Shown: positions 8,894-16,501 of the stretch, one piece after another
How positions within the stretch are numbered: position 1 is the stretch's first letter
Layout: every line of letters begins with the position of its first letter
From: an uncultured Streptococcus sp.
Lineage (GTDB): Bacteria; Bacillota; Bacilli; Lactobacillales; Streptococcaceae
Assembly: GCF_905372115.1 (NCBI RefSeq)
Contig: NZ_CAJPNR010000017.1
Location: forward strand, 1 to 37,000
Direction: 5' to 3'
DNA length: 37,000 nt
Program-made: the position numbers and the translations under genes
Notes under the pieces: generated by a model
Database searches by the model: none
Seen by the model: the letters and a program-made list of their open reading frames with translations, nothing else
Told to the model about the DNA's origin: nothing

Positions 8894-9688
8894 ATGACAC
8901 TTACAGCATTAGAAATTAAAGATAAATCCTTTGGAACCAAGTTTAGAGGCTATGATGTTGAAGAGGTAGATGAATTCCTTGACATCGTTGTCCGCGATTA
9001 TGAGGACTTGGTTCGTGAAAATCACGAAAAAGAAGCAAAAATTCGCAATCTGGAAGAACGTCTGACATATTTTGATGAGATGAAAGACTCTCTCAGCCAG
9101 TCTGTTTTGATTGCTCAGGATACGGCTGAGCGTGTTAAAGTTGCTGCCAACGAGCGATCTACGAATATTGTTCGTCAGGCAGAGCAGGATGCGCAGCATT
9201 TGTTGGATGGAGCTAAGTACAAGGCTGATGAGATTTTACGTCAGGCAGCTGATAATGCTAAGAAAGTAGCCATTGAAACAGAAGAACTGAAAAACAAAAC
9301 ACGTGTCTTCCATCAACGTTTGAAATCAACCATTGAGAGCCAGCTCAGCATTGTGGATTCTTCTGAGTGGGAAGAAATCCTGCGTCCGACAGCTACTTAT
9401 CTGCAGACCAGCGATGAAGCTTTCAAGGAAGTTGTATCTGAGGTTCTTGGCGAAGAAGCAGTTGTTCGTGAGGAAGAAGTGGATGTGACTCGTCAATTTT
9501 CTCCAGAAGAAATGGCTGAGCTGCAAGAGCGCATTGAAGCTGCTAACCGTGAATTAGCTGCGACCCAAGCTTTTTCTCCGCTCAGCGATGAAGATATAGA
9601 AGCTCACGCAGCTGGGGAGAACTCAGAAGCTGATCATCACGATGATGATACAAATGGGGAACAAAAAGTTCCAGTAAATATTTTATAA
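8894..9688 (+). CDS. divIVA: DivIVA, pole and septum curvature-sensing scaffold
   Basis: Coiled-coil scaffold that gathers at curved septal and polar membrane; in streptococci it is required for normal division and cell separation. N-terminal membrane-binding domain is clear (TALEIKDKSFGTKFRGYDVEEVDEFLDIVVRD is the family hallmark, residues 3-35). The middle is long heptad-like helix (residues 35-150), and the end is acidic and variable with a His/Asp cluster near residues 245-255. 264 residues. GAGGAGG ribosome site is the strongest in the cluster and suggests high expression. Last gene of the division transcript, with the ileS T-box following. Confidence 0.95.
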   Translation: MTLTALEIKDKSFGTKFRGYDVEEVDEFLDIVVRDYEDLVRENHEKEAKIRNLEERLTYFDEMKDSLSQSVLIAQDTAERVKVAANERSTNIVRQAEQDAQHLLDGAKYKADEILRQAADNAKKVAIETEELKNKTRVFHQRLKSTIESQLSIVDSSEWEEILRPTATYLQTSDEAFKEVVSEVLGEEAVVREEEVDVTRQFSPEEMAELQERIEAANRELAATQAFSPLSDEDIEAHAAGENSEADHHDDDTNGEQKVPVNIL

Positions 9689-9699
9689 TTTTTAAAGAA

Positions 9700-9925
9700 A
9701 CTAAGATTGTAAAAACACAGACCAAGCAAAATACTTTCAGCGAGCAGATGATGGTGAGAGATCTGCAGTCCATCTTGCTTGGGCTATCATTTTACAGAAC
9801 TTTCGTCTGAAATCAGTAGGATGAGACGGCAGTCCACGTTACGGACAAAGAGGGGCAAGAGGAGCACTATGCTATTGTCTTGCCTAAACAAAGGTGGTAC
9901 CGCGAATTTTCGTCCTTTTTGGAGA
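9700..9925 (+). promoter_or_regulatory. T-box leader of ileS
   Basis: The conserved T-box sequence AAGGTGGTACCGCG is at 9891-9904, followed by AATTTTCGTCCTTTTT, the usual terminator side. Upstream lie paired elements: GATGG/CCATC around 9750-9775 (stem I apical part), GTCC/GGAC around 9831-9846, and GGCAAGA/TCTTGCC across 9854-9884. A likely specifier triplet ATC (isoleucine) followed by A is at 9786-9789 on the 3' side of stem I. The leader fills the 283-base gap between divIVA and ileS. Uncharged tRNA-Ile would be expected to favour antitermination. The exact 5' end and its promoter are not resolved; a TATAAT at 9684-9689 overlaps the divIVA stop without a good -35. Confidence 0.92.
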
Positions 9926-9971
9926 AGTTTGCGGTTTTTAATTTGTAATTTTAAAAATAAAGAGGAATAGA

Positions 9972-12764
9972 ATGAAACTGAAAGAAACACTTAACCTTGG
10001 AAAAACTGCTTTTCCTATGCGGGCCGGTCTTCCAAATAAGGAGCCAATCTGGCAGAAGGAATGGGATCAAGCTAAGCTTTATCAACGCCGTCAGGAACTG
10101 AATGAAGGCAAGCCGCACTTTATCCTGCATGATGGCCCTCCTTATGCTAACGGGAATATTCACGTCGGCCACGCCATGAACCATATTTCTAAAGATATTA
10201 TCATTCGTTCAAAATCCATGACTGGTTTTTATGCACCGTATATTCCAGGTTGGGATACACATGGTTTGCCAATCGAGCAAGTCTTGGCAAAGCAAGGTGT
10301 CAAACGTAAAGAAATGGACTTGGTTGAGTACTTGAAACTTTGCCATGAATACGCTCTTTCTCAAGTGTACAAACAACGTGATGATTTCAAGCGCTTAGGT
10401 ATGTCAGGTGATTGGGAAAATCTATATGTGACCTTAACTCCCGATTATGAAGCCGCTCAGATCCGCGTCTTTGGCGAAATGGCTAAAAAAGGTTATATCT
10501 ATCGTGGCGCTAAGCCCGTTTACTGGTCTTGGTCTTCTGAGTCAGCTTTGGCTGAAGCGGAAATTGAATACCATGATTTGGTTTCCACATCTCTTTACTA
10601 TGCCAACCGAGTTAAAGACGGAAAAGGGGTACTGGACACAGATACTTACATCGTCGTATGGACAACAACTCCATTTACCATTACAGCTTCCCGTGGTTTG
10701 ACAGTTGGAGCAGATATTGACTATGTTTTGGTCCAGCCTGCGGGTGAAAGTCGCAAGTTTATTGTAGCGTCTGAATTATTGAACAGCTTGTCCGAGAAAT
10801 TTGGCTGGGCCGATGTTCAAGTTTTAGCTACCTACCGTGGTCAAGAATTGAACCAGATCGTGACGGTTCACCCATGGGATACTGCTGTAGATGAGTTGGT
10901 CATTTTGGGTGACCACGTTACGACAGACTCTGGTACGGGTATCGTTCATACAGCGCCTGGTTTTGGTGAGGACGACTACCATGTCGGTGTAGCCAATGGA
11001 CTGGAAGTTGCTGTGACAGTCAATGAGCGCGGTATCATGATGGAAAATGCTGGTCCTGACTTTGCAGGCCAGTTCTATGACAAGGTTGCACCAACAGTTA
11101 TTGAAAAGCTTGGTGACTTGCTCCTTGCTCAGGAAGAAATTTCTCACTCTTATCCATTTGACTGGCGTACTAAGAAGCCAATCATCTGGCGGGCAGTACC
11201 ACAGTGGTTTGCATCTGTTTCTAAATTCCGTCAAGAAATTTTAGATGAAATTGAAAAGGTTAAATTCCATTCTGAATGGGGGAAAGTACGCCTCTACAAT
11301 ATGATTCGTGACCGTGGTGACTGGGTTATCTCTCGTCAGCGGGCTTGGGGTGTGCCGTTGCCAATCTTCTATGCCGAAGACGGAACACCAATCATGACGG
11401 CCGAAACCATCGAGCACGTAGCTCAGCTCTTTGAGGAGCACGGCTCTATCGTCTGGTGGAAGCGTGAAGCCAAAGACCTCTTACCAGAAGGATTTACTCA
11501 TCCAGGTTCTCCAAACGGCGAGTTTACTAAGGAAACGGACATCATGGACGTTTGGTTTGACTCAGGTTCATCATGGAATGGGGTTTTGGTTAACCGTCCA
11601 GAATTGACTTATCCGGCTGATCTTTACCTAGAAGGCTCTGACCAATACCGAGGTTGGTTCAATTCATCCCTTATCACATCAGTTGCCAACCATGGTGTAG
11701 CTCCTTACAAACAAATCTTGTCACAAGGATTTGCCCTAGATGGTAAGGGTGAAAAGATGTCTAAATCCCTTGGAAATACCATTGCTCCAAGTGATGTGGA
11801 AAAACAATTTGGTGCGGAAATCTTGCGTCTCTGGGTAACCAGTGTCGACTCCAGCAACGACGTTCGTATCTCTATGGATATCTTGGGTCAAGTTTCTGAA
11901 ACCTACCGTAAGATTCGGAATACGCTTCGTTTCTTGATTGCTAATACCTCTGACTTTAATCCAGCTGAGGATGCCGTAGCTTACGAAGAACTTCGCTCCG
12001 TTGATAAATACATGACTATCCGCTTCAATCAATTAGTAGAGACTATTCGCAAGGCTTATGCGGACTTTGAGTTTCTAACTATTTATAAAGCGATTGTCAA
12101 CTTTGTGACTGTTGACTTGTCTGCTTTCTATCTGGACTTTGCCAAAGATGTCGTCTATATCGAAGCAGCTAAATCATTGGAACGACGTCAGATGCAGACT
12201 GTCTTCTATGATATTTTGGTTAAAATCACCAAGCTTCTGACTCCAATCTTGCCGCACACAGCAGAAGAGATTTGGTCTTACCTAGAGCATGAAGAGGAAG
12301 AATTTGTTCAGTTATCTGAATTGCCAGAAGCTCAGACTTTCCCAAATCAAGAAGAAATCTTGGACACTTGGTCTGCCTTTATGGACTTCCGTAGTCAGGC
12401 TCAGAAAGCCTTGGAAGAAGCCCGCAATGAGAAGGTTATTGGGAAATCGTTGGAAGCACATCTGACTGTCTATCCGAATGAAGTCATCAAGACCTTGTTG
12501 GAAGCAGTTAACAGCGATGTGGCTCAGCTTCTTATCGTTTCACAATTAACGATTGCTGAAGGACCTGCTCCAGAAGGCGCTCTAGTCTTTGAAGATGTAG
12601 CTTTTGTCGTAGAGCATGCGCAGGGGCAAGTCTGTGATCGCTGCCGCCGCATTGACACAACAGTTAAAGAGCGCAGTTATCAAGCCCTTGTCTGTGATCA
12701 CTGTGCAGAAATTTTAGAAGAAAATTTTGCTCAAGCTGTCTCAGAAGGCTTTGAGAGCAAGTAA
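9972..12764 (+). CDS. ileS: Isoleucyl-tRNA synthetase
   Basis: Class I aminoacyl-tRNA synthetase that charges tRNA-Ile in the cytoplasm. Seen: HVGH signature at residues 64-67, CP1 editing domain with WTTTPFTITASRGL, a DVWFDSGSSW motif, KMSKS at 595-599, the anticodon-binding helical domain, and a C-terminal zinc site with CxxC pairs at 888/891 and 908/911. Full length at 930 residues; the zinc-bearing form is the bacterial type. Control by the T-box just upstream is strongly indicated. The gene is monocistronic, ending in a terminator. Confidence 0.98.
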   Translation: MKLKETLNLGKTAFPMRAGLPNKEPIWQKEWDQAKLYQRRQELNEGKPHFILHDGPPYANGNIHVGHAMNHISKDIIIRSKSMTGFYAPYIPGWDTHGLPIEQVLAKQGVKRKEMDLVEYLKLCHEYALSQVYKQRDDFKRLGMSGDWENLYVTLTPDYEAAQIRVFGEMAKKGYIYRGAKPVYWSWSSESALAEAEIEYHDLVSTSLYYANRVKDGKGVLDTDTYIVVWTTTPFTITASRGLTVGADIDYVLVQPAGESRKFIVASELLNSLSEKFGWADVQVLATYRGQELNQIVTVHPWDTAVDELVILGDHVTTDSGTGIVHTAPGFGEDDYHVGVANGLEVAVTVNERGIMMENAGPDFAGQFYDKVAPTVIEKLGDLLLAQEEISHSYPFDWRTKKPIIWRAVPQWFASVSKFRQEILDEIEKVKFHSEWGKVRLYNMIRDRGDWVISRQRAWGVPLPIFYAEDGTPIMTAETIEHVAQLFEEHGSIVWWKREAKDLLPEGFTHPGSPNGEFTKETDIMDVWFDSGSSWNGVLVNRPELTYPADLYLEGSDQYRGWFNSSLITSVANHGVAPYKQILSQGFALDGKGEKMSKSLGNTIAPSDVEKQFGAEILRLWVTSVDSSNDVRISMDILGQVSETYRKIRNTLRFLIANTSDFNPAEDAVAYEELRSVDKYMTIRFNQLVETIRKAYADFEFLTIYKAIVNFVTVDLSAFYLDFAKDVVYIEAAKSLERRQMQTVFYDILVKITKLLTPILPHTAEEIWSYLEHEEEEFVQLSELPEAQTFPNQEEILDTWSAFMDFRSQAQKALEEARNEKVIGKSLEAHLTVYPNEVIKTLLEAVNSDVAQLLIVSQLTIAEGPAPEGALVFEDVAFVVEHAQGQVCDRCRRIDTTVKERSYQALVCDHCAEILEENFAQAVSEGFESK

Positions 12765-12775
12765 GTTTCCAAAAT

Positions 12776-12813
12776 AAAAAATGGCTTTGCCCTTTAGTGG
12801 TAAGCCATTTTTT
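12776..12813 (+). terminator. ileS terminator
   Basis: AAAAATGGCTT pairs with AAGCCATTTTTT around a loop of about 14 bases, 11 bases after the ileS stop. Typical rho-independent hairpin with a T-run. Confidence 0.9.
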
Positions 12814-12856
12814 AGATAGATTTGAGGATGTTTTGGTTTGGAGCTAGATTAGAAGA

Positions 12857-12886
12857 AAGAAACAGTTGCATTTACAACTGTTTCTT
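12857..12886 (-). terminator. Terminator of the MarR gene (minus strand)
   Basis: A perfect 12-base inverted repeat AAGAAACAGTTG/CAACTGTTTCTT with a 6-base loop lies just after the regulator stop. Read on the minus strand it is followed by a pyrimidine run (TTTCTTCT), so it best serves the minus-strand gene. Confidence 0.75.
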
Positions 12887-12896
12887 GTTATACTAG

Positions 12897-13313
12897 TTAT
12901 ACCTTAGGAGTGTCTATTTTAGCTAGAATGTTTTGGAGCTGAAAGAGCTCAGAGGAAGTCAGTTGCTGCAGCGCCTGACTGGCGTAGGTATTTTCAAAGC
13001 CAATTAGCTGGTCGTAGAGTTTGAGAGCCTGATTGCTAGGATAGAGCTCTTTGAACTTCTTATTTTGAGCTTTGGTCTTTTTGATAATCAAGCCCCTATC
13101 TTCCAGCTTTCCTAGGGATCGGCTGAGGGTAGTCTTGTCAATCTGCACCATCTCTGCCAGTTGTGATTGGCTGAGACCTTCATTTTCGACGATGCGAATG
13201 AGCAGTAGAAACAAATTATTGTCTAGGCCATAGTTACCGGCTTTCTGATTCATTTTTATCATAGCCTGTCTAGAAATAAAGCCCATTTGTCGGAAAAGTT
13301 GACGGTAATCCAT
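12897..13313 (-). CDS. MarR family transcriptional regulator
   Basis: Winged-helix DNA-binding protein of the MarR family, 138 residues. The recognition region reads GLSQSQLAEMVQIDKTTLSRSLGKLEDRGLI with a basic wing (KKTKAQNKKFKE), flanked by dimerisation helices. Start at 13313 is chosen because AAGGAG lies 5 bases upstream on the minus strand; a longer frame to 13352 would begin before the -10 box. Divergent from a GNAT acetyltransferase with only 61 bases between, so the regulator probably controls both itself and that gene. An inverted repeat in the gap is a candidate operator. The ligand is not deducible. Confidence 0.88.
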   Translation of the reverse strand: MDYRQLFRQMGFISRQAMIKMNQKAGNYGLDNNLFLLLIRIVENEGLSQSQLAEMVQIDKTTLSRSLGKLEDRGLIIKKTKAQNKKFKELYPSNQALKLYDQLIGFENTYASQALQQLTSSELFQLQNILAKIDTPKV

Positions 13314-13329
13314 AGGAACTCCTTTATAG

Positions 13330-13341
13330 ATGCATTTGCAT
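13330..13341. promoter_or_regulatory. Candidate MarR operator
   Basis: ATGCA-TT-TGCAT is a perfect inverted repeat between the minus-strand -10 box and the regulator ribosome site, and upstream of the GNAT start. Position and symmetry fit an autoregulatory MarR operator; binding is inferred. Confidence 0.5.
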
Positions 13342-13343
13342 TT

Positions 13344-13372
13344 ATTATACATTAAAAAGTTAGAGGAAACAA
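13344..13372 (-). promoter_or_regulatory. Promoter of the MarR gene
   Basis: On the minus strand TTGTTT (13372-13367), 17-base spacer, then a perfect TATAAT (13349-13344). The transcript would start close to the ATGCA-TT-TGCAT repeat. Confidence 0.6.
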
Positions 13373-13374
13373 GT

Positions 13375-13809
13375 ATGTGGTCTAGGAAAAAATTAACAGA
13401 GTTGAAGCCGATAGAATTTTATCAAATCTTAAAATTGCGCATTGACACCTTTGTGGTGGAGCAGGAGCGCATCTATCATGAACTGGATGAGAAGGACCTG
13501 GAAGCAGTGCACGTTTACCATGCTAATGAACAAGGGGAAATTGATGCTTATGCTCGGGTCTTTGAAGAGGGAGAGCATTTAGTCTTTGGTCGAGTAGTCA
13601 CAGCTCAGTCAGCACGAGGACAGGGATTAGGAGGACAGCTTATTAGAGAAATCTTACAATTATGTGCTGAAAAATGGCCAGGAAAGGAAATTGAAATAGA
13701 AGCTCAGGAGCAGGTGGCTGCTCTCTATGAAAAGTATGGCTTCAAGGTGGTTGGTCAACCCTTTATTTTTGAATCGACGCCTCACATTACCATGATCTAT
13801 AAACAATAA
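13375..13809 (+). CDS. ElaA-like GNAT family N-acetyltransferase
   Basis: Acetyl-CoA-dependent N-acetyltransferase, 144 residues, with the N-terminal pattern IEFYQILKLRIDTFVVEQ typical of the ElaA group and acetyl-CoA motif A VVTAQSARGQGLGGQLI. The C-terminal EAQEQVAALYEKYGFKVVG is the usual motif B region. Substrate unknown. ATG 13375 has AGAGGA upstream; the longer in-frame start at 13330 would put the start inside the operator and is less likely. Divergent from the MarR gene. Confidence 0.88.
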   Translation: MWSRKKLTELKPIEFYQILKLRIDTFVVEQERIYHELDEKDLEAVHVYHANEQGEIDAYARVFEEGEHLVFGRVVTAQSARGQGLGGQLIREILQLCAEKWPGKEIEIEAQEQVAALYEKYGFKVVGQPFIFESTPHITMIYKQ

Positions 13810-13837
13810 AAAAACTAAGGCCTGGCCTTAGTTTTTA
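13808..13837. terminator. Bidirectional terminator
   Basis: AAAAAACTAAGGCC faces GGCCTTAGTTTTT with a very tight centre. A- and T-runs on both sides suit termination of the GNAT gene (+) and the DUF1827 gene (-), whose stop codon lies in the hairpin. Confidence 0.85.
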
Positions 13838-14137
13838 CTGTTTAACAGGAATGGAAATTTCGATGAGATTATTAGCGTAAATCGTTCGGATAGCAGCTTT
13901 ATCAATAGCGTTTGCATCAATTTTTCTCTTCAAGAAAAATTCTCTAATTTTTTCGATTTCCTGTTCGCGTACAGCACGGTGCATGTTTGAAATCAAAATT
14001 TCATAGTGAAGAGGAGCTTGTGTAAAAACAACATCGCTGTTTCCAGCAGAATAAACTTCGACTAATATCGCATCGGTGCTTTCCAATTGGCTTTTGACAA
14101 GGTCAGCATGACTGTTTGTTGTATTAATAAGCTTCAT
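13835..14137 (-). CDS. DUF1827 family protein
   Basis: Conserved 100-residue protein of lactic acid bacteria that I recognise as DUF1827 (starting MKLINTTNSHADLV, with ILVEVYSAGNSDVVFTQAP and HYEILISN). No enzymatic motif, signal peptide or membrane span; probably a small cytoplasmic protein of unknown role. GAGGAA ribosome site on the minus strand. It has its own strong promoter although the Nudix gene lies just upstream on the same strand (67-base gap). Confidence 0.85.
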   Translation of the reverse strand: MKLINTTNSHADLVKSQLESTDAILVEVYSAGNSDVVFTQAPLHYEILISNMHRAVREQEIEKIREFFLKRKIDANAIDKAAIRTIYANNLIEISIPVKQ

Positions 14138-14167
14138 ACGATTTCCTCCTGCTTTATACCTGCTATT

Positions 14168-14196
14168 ATTATAACATGTTTGCTATGAATTGTGAA
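14168..14196 (-). promoter_or_regulatory. Promoter of the DUF1827 gene
   Basis: On the minus strand TTCACA (14196-14191), 17-base spacer, TGT then TATAAT (14173-14168). This is close to consensus with an extended -10, between the Nudix stop and the DUF1827 start. Confidence 0.8.
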
Positions 14197-14204
14197 TGAT
14201 TTCT

Positions 14205-14654
14205 TTAAGCTTTAAGCGTATTTTTCCAAGCTTGGATACCCCATTTATGGCTGCCGCGTTTGAGTGTTTCAATAGCTTCTTCGACTGGGAACCAGGCTAG
14301 CTGATTGAAATCTTCCAACGGTTTTTGGACTTCTTGGAAAGAGGTGACCTCATACAGGTAGGCTGGGTTGTAAAAATAGGTGTCGCGATGGCGGGAGTAA
14401 AAATATTCATCAGCTTGTCCAAGATAGCGTCCAAGCTGGGCTGTGAATCCAAGTTCTTCCATCAGCTCGCGTTCAAGGGCAGTCTGATGGTTTTCCCCCT
14501 CTTCAATCTCTCCACCGGGCAGAAACCAAGCCCCATTAGGCGCCTGGACCAAAATAATTTTTTCTTTCTTTTCATCTGGGATGACAGCATAGACTCCGTA
14601 GCGGGTCACATATTCTACATTTGCTTCCTTTTCACCAAAGGTTGGATTTGTCAT
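14205..14654 (-). CDS. Nudix hydrolase
   Basis: Hydrolase of nucleoside diphosphates linked to another moiety. A perfect Nudix box is present: G-x5-E-x7-RELMEELGF, built from GEIEEGE and NHQTALERELMEELGF; the glutamates bind the metal. FLPGGE just before is the usual lead-in. 149 residues, single domain. Substrate cannot be told from sequence; relatives are often annotated MutT-like. Divergent from the WYL regulator at 14880, with a strong promoter and a small palindrome in the gap. Confidence 0.92.
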   Translation of the reverse strand: MTNPTFGEKEANVEYVTRYGVYAVIPDEKKEKIILVQAPNGAWFLPGGEIEEGENHQTALERELMEELGFTAQLGRYLGQADEYFYSRHRDTYFYNPAYLYEVTSFQEVQKPLEDFNQLAWFPVEEAIETLKRGSHKWGIQAWKNTLKA

Positions 14655-14689
14655 TCTAATATCCTCAATCTCTAGTCAGTTTACTATCT

Positions 14690-14718
14690 ATCATAATGGA
14701 CTAAGGTCCAGCTGTCAA
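14690..14718 (-). promoter_or_regulatory. Promoter of the Nudix gene with internal palindrome
   Basis: Minus strand: perfect TTGACA (14718-14713), 17-base spacer, TATGAT (14695-14690). The spacer holds TGGAC-TAAG-GTCCA (14697-14710), a 5-base-arm inverted repeat placed as a repressor site would be. Confidence 0.8.
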
Positions 14719-14853
14719 GAATTTACTCGGTTTATTGGACAGAAAAAGAATGATAGTCCTTGAAAGAAATCCCCTTCAAATTAATAAATTCCTTCCTCCG
14801 ACCGTTTAAAAAAATCTTCTTTATGGGAATGGTAAAACATTTATAGAAGAAAT

Positions 14854-14862
14854 TGTTATAAT
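14854..14862 (+). promoter_or_regulatory. Promoter of the WYL regulator (extended -10)
   Basis: TGTTATAAT is a perfect extended -10 eighteen bases before the ATG; no clear -35 is visible. The leader would be very short. Confidence 0.65.
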
Positions 14863-14879
14863 AGTAGCGAGGTGGTTTT

Positions 14880-15779
14880 ATGACAGAAAGCAGACTTTTT
14901 AAAATCTTATATCTTCTTTTAGAGCAAGGCCGCACAACAGCTCCCGAATTAGCCTCACTATTTGAAGTATCCATCCGGACCATCTATCGAGATGTGGATA
15001 AGCTAAGTTTGGCAGGAATCCCTATCTATTGCAGCCCAGGCAAGGGCGGGGGCATTTTTCTGATGAAGGATTTTGTCTTAGACAAGGCCTTGTTTTCAGA
15101 GTCTGAGAGGGATGAGCTATTAGCTGCTCTTCAAGGCTTGCAGATTTTAACAGATGGCGAGCAAGTAGAGACCTTGTCTAAACTGCAGTCCTTGTTTCAG
15201 GTTCAGGCAACTTCCTGGCTGGAGGTGGATTTTACCGACTGGCGCAAAAAAGCAGATCAGAAAGAACTGTTTGATACCATTAAGCAAGCAATCTTGCAAA
15301 GAAGAGTCTTGTCGTTTTCTTACTTGAATGGGCGTGGAGAAAGAGGGCAGCGCAGGATAGAGGCGTTGAAGTTAGTATTTAAAAGCCAAAACTGGTATGT
15401 TGCTGGCTTTTGTCGTTTAAGACAAGCTCCGCGTTTTTTTAAACTCAACAGAATGAGAGACTGTCAGATGTTAGAGGAAAGATTTAAACAGAGAGTCTTG
15501 GATGAGACATTTAGTCCTGAGGAGCGGCTAGGAGGCACTGTAAAAGTCCTCTTGAAATTTGACCGGAAGCATGCCTTTCGAGTGTACGAGGAGTTTTCAG
15601 AAGCAGAGATAGAGGAGACTGATGGGAGCCTTTCTGTCCAAACGCATTTGCCGAGTCACGATAGTCTTTATACCTACTTGCTATCCTTTTTGGATGGAGT
15701 TGAAATCATGGAGCCGCCTCGGTTACGGGAAGAATTCAAAGAAAAGTTAAAAGCTATTACCGATATTTATAAAAGCTGA
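14880..15779 (+). CDS. YafY-like HTH/WYL-domain transcriptional regulator
   Basis: DNA-binding regulator of 299 residues. N-terminal HTH_11 winged helix (residues 3-60, RTTAPELASLFEVSIRTIYRDVDKL), then a linker helical region, then a WYL domain from about residue 135, whose W-Y-V core is at 172-174 (QNWYVAGF) and followed by FKLNRM. C-terminal domain is of the WCX type. WYL domains sense ligands, often nucleic-acid or nucleotide related, but no ligand can be named here. GAGGTGG ribosome site. The next gene encodes a GyrI-like ligand-binding protein, so the two may form a sensing pair; the Nudix gene is divergent. Confidence 0.9.
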   Translation: MTESRLFKILYLLLEQGRTTAPELASLFEVSIRTIYRDVDKLSLAGIPIYCSPGKGGGIFLMKDFVLDKALFSESERDELLAALQGLQILTDGEQVETLSKLQSLFQVQATSWLEVDFTDWRKKADQKELFDTIKQAILQRRVLSFSYLNGRGERGQRRIEALKLVFKSQNWYVAGFCRLRQAPRFFKLNRMRDCQMLEERFKQRVLDETFSPEERLGGTVKVLLKFDRKHAFRVYEEFSEAEIEETDGSLSVQTHLPSHDSLYTYLLSFLDGVEIMEPPRLREEFKEKLKAITDIYKS

Positions 15780-15797
15780 CAGAGGTTGTCAGCTTTT
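15771..15797 (+). terminator. Terminator of the WYL regulator
   Basis: AAAAGCTGACA pairs with TGTCAGCTTTT around a 5-base loop, followed by CTTT. The regulator stop codon lies inside the 5' arm. Confidence 0.8.
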
Positions 15798-15800
15798 CTT

Positions 15801-15809
15801 TGCTATACT
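15801..15809 (+). promoter_or_regulatory. Promoter of the GyrI-like gene (extended -10)
   Basis: TGCTATACT fits an extended -10 directly after the previous terminator; no -35 at proper spacing. It suggests expression separate from the WYL regulator. Confidence 0.55.
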
Positions 15810-15838
15810 GTTTGTAGTAAAGAAAGGAGGGCTCTCTC

Positions 15839-16450
15839 ATGAAATATGAATGGAGAAAAGCCAATCGAGAAATATATCAAATCAAGTCTGTACCCTGTCT
15901 CATAGATCTTCCTGCCCAGTCTTTTATCATGATTGACGGCAAGGGCAATCCTAATGCTGCTGACTTTTCGGAACGAGTTGGTGCTTTGTACAGCTTAGCC
16001 TATGCTATCAAGATGAACTACAAAAAGACAGCGACAGAGCAAGAATTTACTGACTTCACGGTCTATCCCTTGGAAGGACTTTGGCAGCAAGAGCAAGAAG
16101 GAGAACTGATTAAAGAAGAATTGATTTATACTATCATGATTGGGCAGCCGGACTTTATCACTGGAGAGATGGTGAAAAAGGCCCTAGAACAAGTCCGTGT
16201 CAAAAAGCCTAATCCTCTCTATGATGAGATTCGCTTTGAAGAAATGACGGAAGGAGTGTGTGTCGCCATGCTGCACCTAGGACCTTTTGACGAAGAACCT
16301 CACTCCTTCGCTAAAATGGATACCTTTTGCCAGAATCACCAGCTGACACGGATTTCAAACACTCATAGAGAAATCTATCTCAATAATCTGAATCGGACAG
16401 ACCCTAGCAAGCTGAAAACAATTCTGCGCTACAAGGTTCAGAAGGAATAA
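15839..16450 (+). CDS. GyrI-like small-molecule-binding domain protein
   Basis: Cytoplasmic protein of 203 residues in the GyrI-like/SOUL-like ligand-binding superfamily. Seen: PAQSFIMIDGKGNPNA near the N-terminus, FTDFTVYPLEGLW, ELIYTIMIGQPDFIT, and MLHLGPFDEEPHSFAKM, which match the repeated beta-alpha-beta layout of that family. No DNA-binding domain is fused. Such stand-alone proteins bind or hydrolyse small cyclic compounds in some cases; the role here is not known. Strong AAAGGAGG ribosome site. Confidence 0.82.
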   Translation: MKYEWRKANREIYQIKSVPCLIDLPAQSFIMIDGKGNPNAADFSERVGALYSLAYAIKMNYKKTATEQEFTDFTVYPLEGLWQQEQEGELIKEELIYTIMIGQPDFITGEMVKKALEQVRVKKPNPLYDEIRFEEMTEGVCVAMLHLGPFDEEPHSFAKMDTFCQNHQLTRISNTHREIYLNNLNRTDPSKLKTILRYKVQKE

Positions 16451-16455
16451 TAAAG

Positions 16456-16493
16456 AAATAGAGCAGAAAACTAACTGTTTTCTGCTCTATTTT
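16456..16493. terminator. Bidirectional terminator (GyrI-like gene/clpE)
   Basis: AAATAGAGCAGAAAAC and GTTTTCTGCTCTATTTT form a 16-base perfect stem with a 5-base loop between two converging genes. It can serve both strands. Confidence 0.9.
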
Positions 16494-16501
16494 GTCGAAA
16501 T

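Noticed and set aside
9779..9970. 63-codon frame inside the ileS leader
   Set aside because: It is fully explained by the T-box RNA and has no ribosome site.
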